Assembly (NCBI GenBank): GCA_937892015.1
Contig: CALAUY010000151.1
Location: forward strand, 1 to 10,932
Direction: 5' to 3'
DNA: 10,932 nt
Origin: an uncultured Bacteroidales bacterium
GTDB lineage: Bacteria; Bacteroidota; Bacteroidia; Bacteroidales; Paludibacteraceae
The position numbers were made by a program, and so were the translations under genes. Positions 5,804-10,932 of the stretch are shown here, piece after piece. The notes beneath the pieces were generated by a model that saw only the letters and a program-made list of their open reading frames with translations, was not told the DNA's origin and did no database searches. Each line of letters begins with the position of its first letter. Within the stretch, counting starts at the first letter, position 1.

Positions 5804-5835
5804 CAAAATTACAAAAAAAAAATGAATTATGCAAA
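5804..5835 (-). promoter_or_regulatory. Distal Bacteroidetes-type promoter with T10 spacer
   Basis: TTTG (5835-5832) and TAATTTTG (5811-5804) are 20 bp apart, the same spacing as the two other promoters in the window. The -33 region TTTGCATAAT is identical to that of the proximal promoter. The spacer carries ten consecutive T residues (5822-5813), so slippage would change box spacing. It lies 38 bp beyond the stop of the NusG-like gene. Confidence 0.7.
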
Positions 5836-5840
5836 TTTTT

Positions 5841-5866
5841 GGCACTTTTTTCTGAAGAAAAATGCC
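5841..5866 (-). repeat. Imperfect hairpin after the NusG-like gene
   Basis: GGCA + TTTTTC (5866-5857) pairs with GAAAAA + TGCC (5852-5847 and 5844-5841), with a 4-nt loop and a 2-nt bulge, 7 bp after the upxY-like stop. Immediately after it comes AAAAATTTG rather than a T tract, so it is at best a weak terminator; it may separate this operon from the next transcription unit. Confidence 0.35.
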
Positions 5867-5873
5867 ATTTTGA

Positions 5874-6740
5874 CTATAAAAGTTGCGGAATTTGGTTCAA
5901 AGTGCGTTCCAAAAGGGTCTTTGATGAACTTCCTTTTACAGACGATTGCAGTTCCAAGAGTTGGGACTCAACTGCCGCAACATGTTCCGAATCATGCTGA
6001 ACGGCATACGCCAAGCACAAATAGCACAGGAAACGAACACGAGCGTTAAGAGAATGAACTTGCAGCTGCGAAAAACGACGGATGAACACCAACACATGAT
6101 TGTTCAGTTCAGTCGGTATTGGCTCGTGATGCAGACGGCACTCGATGGCCTTATAAAGACGAGGCTCAAACGAGTCGAGTTTCTTATACAGATGTTTACC
6201 GACCGGTGCAAACTCCAGCACCTGAATCAGTGAAGGATCAATCTCAAGGGTCGGAACAGCCAACAAATCCGTAATACGCACAATGACCCTGCCACCATCC
6301 TTTCCTTGCTGAGCCTCAAGCAGACCTTCTACTCCCTTGAAAGGACCACCAAGAATGCGCACTCTGTCGCCCTTCAGCAGCATATCCGCAGTGGGACTGA
6401 CAAACGGAACATTATCCGTATAATACCCAACTGCCCGAATGAAGCTATCCATCTGATAATCAGGAACAATCATGTACGGTCCATACTGACCTTCAGGCAG
6501 TTTCACACGAAGCAATACGATACCTATATTGTCCGCCACAAACTGCAAGGCCTCATGCTCTGTTGTGCGCAGAAAAACATAGTTGAAGAGCAGGGGTTTT
6601 TCGACAGGCTCGTCCACACCTCCCCTTCTAACCACTTGAGTAACAACAGGAAGGAAAAACTCGCACTGCATAGCCGTAAGGATACTGCGGAAACGCAGTG
6701 CGTTTTGCGACGAACGCATCTTAAGGACGTACCAATTCAT
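5874..6740 (-). CDS. NusG-family transcription antiterminator (UpxY-like) with C-terminal extension
   Basis: NusG paralogs bind elongating RNA polymerase and keep it going through specific operons; UpxY proteins do this for individual capsule loci in Bacteroides. The start MNWYVLKMR is chosen because its ATG overlaps the wzc stop as ATGA (6740-6737) and the protein then begins exactly at the NGN domain; the 36 codons upstream in the same frame are wzc sequence read out of frame. In the 288-aa product the NGN domain spans about 1-105 (W3-Y4-V5, FLPV 29-32, PLLFNYVFL 49-57). The KOW motif is GDRVRILGGPFKGVEG (124-139). About 108 residues beyond the KOW domain (about 181-288) are not found in ordinary UpxY proteins of roughly 170-190 aa and are of unknown function; they include a Cys- and Leu-rich stretch near 228-248. 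It is unusual in being last, not first, in its operon. Confidence 0.87.
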   Translation of the reverse strand: MNWYVLKMRSSQNALRFRSILTAMQCEFFLPVVTQVVRRGGVDEPVEKPLLFNYVFLRTTEHEALQFVADNIGIVLLRVKLPEGQYGPYMIVPDYQMDSFIRAVGYYTDNVPFVSPTADMLLKGDRVRILGGPFKGVEGLLEAQQGKDGGRVIVRITDLLAVPTLEIDPSLIQVLEFAPVGKHLYKKLDSFEPRLYKAIECRLHHEPIPTELNNHVLVFIRRFSQLQVHSLNARVRFLCYLCLAYAVQHDSEHVAAVESQLLELQSSVKGSSSKTLLERTLNQIPQLL

Positions 6741-9094
6741 TTCTTGGAATGACCATATGAACCATATCCGTAGTGACCATATCCATACGCATGCCCGTAA
6801 CCATAGTGGCGATAAGAACTGCCAGCCTTGATGCCATTGAGCACGCAAGCCATGTTCGGCAAACGTTTCTCTTCGTACGTCTGCTGTATATACGGCAACA
6901 TCTCACGAGACGTGTAATTGGCACGGGTGACAAAGATGGTCATATCGGCGTGCGGAGCGATGTGGAACGTATCGGATACGAGAGTCACGGGAGCAGAGTC
7001 CACCACAATCAAATCATACCGCTTGCGCAGTTCGTCAAAGAGCATCTTCAGTCGAGGCGACTGGATTAGTTCGGCAGGATTAGGCGGCACAACTCCGGAT
7101 GGTGCTACATCCAGATTATCCACCACGCCTGACGGAACAATCAGATCATCGACAGAAACCGAACTATCAGACAAATAGGATGTTACAGCACCTTGAGTTT
7201 GAAGTCCCATATACTTGGAAAGAGTCGGTTTACGCACGTCAAGACCCACCAGCACCACTTTCTTGCCAAGTAGAGCAAGGGATATAGATGTGTTCACCGC
7301 CACAAACGACTTGCCTTCACCATTCAAAGACGATGTAACCAATATAATGGGACATTGCTTATCCGGCAGCATGAATTTCATGTTAGTACGCACGGTACGG
7401 AACATCTCCGCAGAGATTGTATTGGCGGACTTGTCAACAACGATATTACTTCCCTCTTTGTCCGTGATTATCTCCCCGAGGAAAGGTGCCTTGACGACTT
7501 GTTGGAACTCTTTACGGTCCTGTATCTCGTGGTTAAAGTAGTTGAGCAGGAAGATGAGAACCAGAGGTATGGCGAAACCGAAGACGAGTGCAACGAGGAG
7601 TATCATCGACTTGCGCGGAGCAACGGGATGAGAGGATGAACGAGGTTTGTCCACAATCTTGGCGGGCATGACCGTAGAAGCGAGAGTGAGGGCGTTCTCT
7701 TCGCGTTTTTCGTAGAGGTAGATGAAGAGTTTCTCTTTAATCTCCTGTTGGCGCTTGATTTCCATATACTGACGCTCTTTGGCCGGTACTTGTCGGATGA
7801 GGCGGTTGTATTGTTCGTCCTTGCGAGTGATATCGTTTTTAGAGATAACCAGTCCCTCTTTGTTGTTTCGGATAGAGGTGATAATACCACTGCGAAGTTG
7901 GGTCAATTGCTGGTCAAGTTGCGCCAGTTTGGGGTTGTCCTCGGTAGCGGAACGGGTGATCTTCATGCGGTTGAGTAACAACGCGTTATACTCATGCATG
8001 AGGGCCGTGAGGGACGGGTCGTTTACACCCAGATTTCCAGGGATAAGATTATACTCGTTTTTGGGGTCAGAGAGGTACTCCTCGATATAGTTGAGGAGGT
8101 TAATCTGCATCTCGTATTCAGTCTGCTGACGCTGATAGGCATCTTTGGTCGTGAGGGCGAGACGCAGTTCTTGGTCGATGTCAGTGACTCCGTTTTGCTG
8201 CATGTAGGATTCGACAGCACGTTCGACCGTGTCGAGTTCCATCGTGATGATATTTAGGCGGTCGTTGATGAACTCTGCGGTGTTGGATGCCATGATATTC
8301 TTGTCGAGTACAGCATCCATGTTGTAGAGTTCTACCATCTTGGTTATGACGTCAATAGCCCGTTTGGGGAGGTCGGTATTGCAACTGATGTTGATGATGT
8401 TGCTTCGCTCCATTTTGGCATCCTTCGCTTCGCAGAGTATTTGTGCGCGATAAGAATCGGTGATAGCGGGCACGGGATAGGTGGCTATCTGTATCTTGTC
8501 TCCCGGTTCGAGCGGGTGTATCTCCATGAGGGTGACCAGTCCGGCGCAAGTTTGTATAGGTTCGGAGAGTGAGGTCAAAGAATGCTCGCTCGTCAGTTTG
8601 CGGCACGACACCTCTATTTCGTATCCATCGTCGGTACGCTCAATATCAATCCCCACTCCGGCAGTGATGGTATCAAGGAACTGGGGGGGATAAGTGACTG
8701 CTATGTCGGGTGTAGGGTACTGTCCCACCCAACGAAGTCCGTTTTTCTTGTAGTAGTTGGTCTGAAGATTCAGTGCGCGCACTGTTTGCTCCATGATGGT
8801 ATATGAGGAGAGTATCTCCACCTCGTCCATTACAGACTTGTTGCCGGAGTAGCCCATAAGGTCGAGCATCTCGGACTGGAACATAGGGCCGCTACCGCTT
8901 TGGTCGTTACGAATCATGATAGAGCCGGAGACGGCATACTGGGGCGCTTGGCGCTTGATGTAGAAGAAAGCGACTGTAAGGCACACAAAGACTGCAATAA
9001 CAAACCACCACCAGCGATTGAGACATGAGATGAGGAGTTTGATGAGGTCGAAAGACTGTTCCTCTTCAGGGATATTATTGAGATTCTGATCCAT
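6737..9094 (-). CDS. wzc: Wzc-like chain-length determinant / bacterial tyrosine kinase, first copy
   Basis: It has the same role and architecture as the other Wzc homologue but is clearly divergent, so it is not a recent duplicate. The 785-aa protein has TM1 at about 29-46 after a WWW patch and a periplasmic domain with helical coiled-coil stretches (about 265-460). TM2 lies at about 496-519 after a VAPRKS segment. The cytosolic kinase has EX2RX2R (E563, R566, R569), Walker A NGEGKS (591-596), Walker A' VVLVGLDVRKP (D619) and Walker B LIVVDSAP (D699). The tail (about 761-781) is rich in Gly, His and Tyr with eight tyrosines, the likely autophosphorylation cluster. The ATG at 9094 lies 22 bp after the wza stop, and the stop overlaps the NusG-like gene by 4 bp, so all three are probably co-transcribed. 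Confidence 0.93.
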   Translation of the reverse strand: MDQNLNNIPEEEQSFDLIKLLISCLNRWWWFVIAVFVCLTVAFFYIKRQAPQYAVSGSIMIRNDQSGSGPMFQSEMLDLMGYSGNKSVMDEVEILSSYTIMEQTVRALNLQTNYYKKNGLRWVGQYPTPDIAVTYPPQFLDTITAGVGIDIERTDDGYEIEVSCRKLTSEHSLTSLSEPIQTCAGLVTLMEIHPLEPGDKIQIATYPVPAITDSYRAQILCEAKDAKMERSNIINISCNTDLPKRAIDVITKMVELYNMDAVLDKNIMASNTAEFINDRLNIITMELDTVERAVESYMQQNGVTDIDQELRLALTTKDAYQRQQTEYEMQINLLNYIEEYLSDPKNEYNLIPGNLGVNDPSLTALMHEYNALLLNRMKITRSATEDNPKLAQLDQQLTQLRSGIITSIRNNKEGLVISKNDITRKDEQYNRLIRQVPAKERQYMEIKRQQEIKEKLFIYLYEKREENALTLASTVMPAKIVDKPRSSSHPVAPRKSMILLVALVFGFAIPLVLIFLLNYFNHEIQDRKEFQQVVKAPFLGEIITDKEGSNIVVDKSANTISAEMFRTVRTNMKFMLPDKQCPIILVTSSLNGEGKSFVAVNTSISLALLGKKVVLVGLDVRKPTLSKYMGLQTQGAVTSYLSDSSVSVDDLIVPSGVVDNLDVAPSGVVPPNPAELIQSPRLKMLFDELRKRYDLIVVDSAPVTLVSDTFHIAPHADMTIFVTRANYTSREMLPYIQQTYEEKRLPNMACVLNGIKAGSSYRHYGYGHAYGYGHYGYGSYGHSKK

Positions 9095-9116
9095 GCGATA
9101 TAGTTAATTTCCGCTG

Positions 9117-9959
9117 TTATTCATTTTCGCCGTTATTGTTTCCGCTATTTTGTTTCCAATATTGCGCGTTGTTTACCACTGATACGATTACAGTGGCCAT
9201 AGAGCCGAGTGTGGTAAGCATTGATAGATAGAGAGATATATTCTGCGAGTTGACGGCTCGAACGCCATTCGGTTCAACGTAGATGACATCGTTTTGTTGG
9301 AGGTAGAAGAACGGTGAGGCGAAGATAGAGGCATTGTTGATATTGAGTCGTTCGAACTGCATCTTTCCATTGGTTTCGCGTGCAATGAGGATATTGTCGC
9401 GCTTACCATAAGGGGTCATGTCTCCGGCCAGACCAAGGGCATCGAGTATAGTGACACGCTCGGATGAAACGCTGTAGCGTCCGGGGCGAGTGACCTCACC
9501 GAGAACGGTTATCTGGTAGTTAGCGAAGTGGACGTTGACAATAGGGTCATTGACCGACTTGGATATTTCAGCGGTGAGGTAGTCTCGCAGTTCTGAGATA
9601 GTCATGCCTTCCACGTGAATCTTGCCGAGTGTGGGGAAATTGATTTGCCCGTCTTTGTCCACCAAGTAATATTGGAGTTGATATGAAGAGTACATCCTGT
9701 CCGTACCGACTTGCCCCGGGTTATAGAGGGGCATATTAAAAGTCTCTACCGCCTCAAGGTCGAGGGCATTGACAGCGATGGTGAGGGCATCGCCACAGAC
9801 GATGTGGGCTTCGCGCTGGGCATGGAAAGTGGCGTTAACAGAGTCGGCCGATGCGGCGGTTATCTCGCGCACGTAAGCCATCTTCTTCTGTGACGTGCAC
9901 GAAGAAGCAAGAACTCCGAACAGGAGTACGGCCAAAAAGAGTGTACCGGTTTTCTTCAT
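9117..9959 (-). CDS. wza: Wza-like polysaccharide export outer-membrane lipoprotein, first copy
   Basis: This is the outer-membrane polysaccharide export component. The 280-aa precursor has a short signal peptide (MKK, hydrophobic core at about 6-18) and lipobox LASSC with Cys21 as the lipidation site. The poly-export domain covers about 45-147 (YYLVDKDGQINFPTLGKIHV) and the SLBB-type part starts at QITVLGEVTRPGRYSV (about 149-164), ending near QQNDVIYV (221-228). A hydrophobic C-terminal stretch (about 241-262) and an Asn/Gly-rich end follow. The start at 9959 is chosen over upstream in-frame codons because it gives the intact signal peptide and lies about 30 nt after the promoter's -7 box; the upstream codons overlap the promoter. 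It leads the wza-wzc-nusG-like operon. Confidence 0.93.
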   Translation of the reverse strand: MKKTGTLFLAVLLFGVLASSCTSQKKMAYVREITAASADSVNATFHAQREAHIVCGDALTIAVNALDLEAVETFNMPLYNPGQVGTDRMYSSYQLQYYLVDKDGQINFPTLGKIHVEGMTISELRDYLTAEISKSVNDPIVNVHFANYQITVLGEVTRPGRYSVSSERVTILDALGLAGDMTPYGKRDNILIARETNGKMQFERLNINNASIFASPFFYLQQNDVIYVEPNGVRAVNSQNISLYLSMLTTLGSMATVIVSVVNNAQYWKQNSGNNNGENE

Positions 9960-9988
9960 TTCCAATATAGTTTTTCTCAATCGGGGTG

Positions 9989-10020
9989 CAAAGTTACTAA
10001 AAATTTTTGACATGCGCAAA
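9989..10020 (-). promoter_or_regulatory. Bacteroidetes-type promoter for the first wza operon
   Basis: TTTG (10020-10017) and TAACTTTG (9996-9989) are 20 bp apart, matching the Bacteroides primary-sigma consensus. The spacer contains AAAAATTTTT next to the -7 box, as in the proximal promoter of the second wza operon. The leader would be only about 20-25 nt, in contrast to the long leader of the other operon. The promoter sits in the 84-bp gap after the Big2 gene. Confidence 0.8.
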
Positions 10021-10043
10021 TATTTTGCCATTTTTTTTGCAAG

Positions 10044-10931
10044 TTACCTCACAATATACGTCATTTTGCCGTTTATGATGTAGAATCCGGGACTTGGAAT
10101 GGTATAAAGTCGCCGTCCGAGGATGTCAAACATCATGTTGTTGGCAGGGTCAGAAGCGAGGATGGTGTTGATGGCGGTGAACTCTCTCACTTCGACCGGG
10201 ATAGATGCCTCCACTCCCGAACCATCGATGGCAGTGGCATACAGCAGTGCTACTCCTTCGGCGAGGCCGGTGATGCGTCCGTCTTGTGTGACGGCGAGGA
10301 TAGTAGAGTCAGACGTGCTCCACTCCACCATTCTGAACGTGGCGTTGTCGGGAAGGACGGTGGCCGTGACTGTCGTACTTTGGTTGATGAAGAGCGAGGC
10401 TGAGTCGATGCTGAGCAGAATCTCGCTGACATAGACCGGTTCGACCGTGACGATGCATGAGTCAGTGATGTTCGTGCCGTCGGCCGTAGAGGCAGTGATG
10501 ACAGCCGTGCCGACACTGAGGGCACGGACGAGTCCGTTGTGGTCAACGCTGACGATGGAAGCGGCCGAACTGCTGTAGAGCACGGCACCATTGGTGGCGT
10601 TGTCGGGGAAGACGTGCGCAGTCAGCGTTGCCGAGTCGCCGATAGTGAGCGTCAGTTCAGTAAGCGAGAGGGCGATGGAGTCAGTGAGGATAGGCGTCAC
10701 CATCACCGCGCACGAAGCGCTCAGGTTAGAGCCGTCGAGCGTAACGAGTTTTACTTGTGCCGAGCCCAGCGACAACGCCGTCACCAACCCCGTGGAATCG
10801 ACCGTCAGTACGGCCGTGTCCGAAGAGCTCCAACGTACCGCAGGATTGGTGATGTTCAGCGGCAAGAGGGAGTACGTCAAGCGTAGCGTATCGCCCGTGT
10901 GCAACGTTGCACACGGGCGATACGCTACGCT
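10044..10931 (-). CDS. Big2-repeat (bacterial Ig-like) surface protein, 5' end missing
   Basis: An open frame reaches the window edge; only the last 286 or so codons are reliable, because beyond about 10905 the sequence folds back on itself. Three Big2 domains of about 85 residues follow each other (roughly 1-70, 71-155, 156-241 from the first reliable codon). Each has the pattern V/L-x-W/Y-S-S/T-S-D/A ... V-D/T-x-x-G-[LR]-[VI]-T/R-[AG]-L ... G-x-A and a final V-x-[VP] strand. The C-terminus (FDILGRRLYTIPSPGFYII, then NGK and a basic end) is the short tail common on Bacteroidetes secreted proteins and resembles a reduced type IX sorting domain. Big2 domains usually serve as adhesive or spacer modules outside the cell. 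A link to the capsule genes is not shown, since a separate promoter follows. Confidence 0.85.
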   Translation of the reverse strand, partial: SVAYRPCATLHTGDTLRLTYSLLPLNITNPAVRWSSSDTAVLTVDSTGLVTALSLGSAQVKLVTLDGSNLSASCAVMVTPILTDSIALSLTELTLTIGDSATLTAHVFPDNATNGAVLYSSSAASIVSVDHNGLVRALSVGTAVITASTADGTNITDSCIVTVEPVYVSEILLSIDSASLFINQSTTVTATVLPDNATFRMVEWSTSDSTILAVTQDGRITGLAEGVALLYATAIDGSGVEASIPVEVREFTAINTILASDPANNMMFDILGRRLYTIPSPGFYIINGKMTYIVR

Positions 10932-10932
10932 T
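10879..10932. repeat. Perfect 54-bp palindrome at the window end
   Basis: The 27 bases 10879-10905 are the exact reverse complement of 10906-10932, with no loop and no mismatch, and the second arm ends on the last base. One arm encodes the start of the readable Big2 protein (HTGDTLRL); the other is only its mirror image. This is most simply a fold-back assembly or amplification artefact. Confidence 0.95.

Noticed and set aside
5279..5825. Plus-strand open frames in the intergenic region (5279-5647, 5565-5825)
   Set aside because: They overlap the promoters and the wza start on the other strand, have biased composition, and no promoter faces them.
5780..5870. Invertible promoter as in Bacteroides fragilis capsule loci
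   Set aside because: I looked for inverted repeats flanking the distal promoter and found only a single imperfect hairpin on one side, and no invertase gene is present.
6741..6848. Upstream start for the NusG-like protein
   Set aside because: The extra 36 codons are the wzc Gly-Tyr tail region read in another frame; the NGN domain starts exactly at the ATG at 6740.

Overview
The window looks like a capsule or exopolysaccharide export and biosynthesis locus from a member of the Bacteroidales (Bacteroidetes), with abnormal sequence at both ends. All genes lie on the minus strand, so the biological reading direction runs from high to low coordinates. The assignment to Bacteroidales rests on four things: Bacteroidetes-type promoters (TTTG, 20 bp, TAAC/TTTTG) in front of the export genes; no recognisable Shine-Dalgarno sequence before any of the capsule genes; an RfbB carrying the Bacteroidetes-type insertion before its active site; and a Big2-repeat protein ending in a short 'FDILGRR...G-FYIINGK' tail typical of this group. 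No database search was possible, so family names come from motif recognition.

Layout in transcription order. (1) 10932-10044: the 3' part of a surface protein with three Big2 (Ig-like) repeats. (2) 9959-5874: a promoter-led operon of a Wza-like outer-membrane export lipoprotein, a Wzc-like chain-length regulator/tyrosine kinase, and, overlapping it by ATGA, a NusG-family (UpxY-like) antiterminator with a long C-terminal extension. (3) 5873-5301: a 573-bp intergenic/leader region with two promoters 422 bp apart, an early stem-loop, a 34-bp tandem duplication, a possible 57-codon small ORF and a C9 tract. (4) 5300-1792: a second wza/wzc pair whose kinase ends in an extreme Gly-Tyr tail. (5) 1791-966: octamer repeats, then the first half of rfbB (dTDP-glucose 4,6-dehydratase).

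At about 966-971 the rfbB homology stops inside the protein, right after the catalytic YxxxK. The sequence then continues into a different kind of DNA: three tightly packed genes with strong AGGAGG-type ribosome binding sites, including a 41-aa XkdX-family phage protein, closed by a terminator-like hairpin. This looks like a Firmicutes phage or prophage tail-module fragment. Either a phage segment disrupted rfbB or, more likely, the contig is chimeric. The other end (10879-10932) is a perfect 54-bp palindrome ending exactly at the window edge, which looks like a fold-back artefact.

How the genes fit together: Wza and Wzc homologues form the envelope-spanning export machine, the Tyr-rich tails are the likely autophosphorylation sites, and RfbB would make dTDP-4-keto-6-deoxyglucose for deoxysugars in the polymer. 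The most interesting regulatory arrangement is the NusG paralog, which sits directly upstream of the long structured leader of the second wza/wzc operon. That suggests it promotes read-through of its neighbour, as UpxY proteins do in Bacteroides capsule loci.
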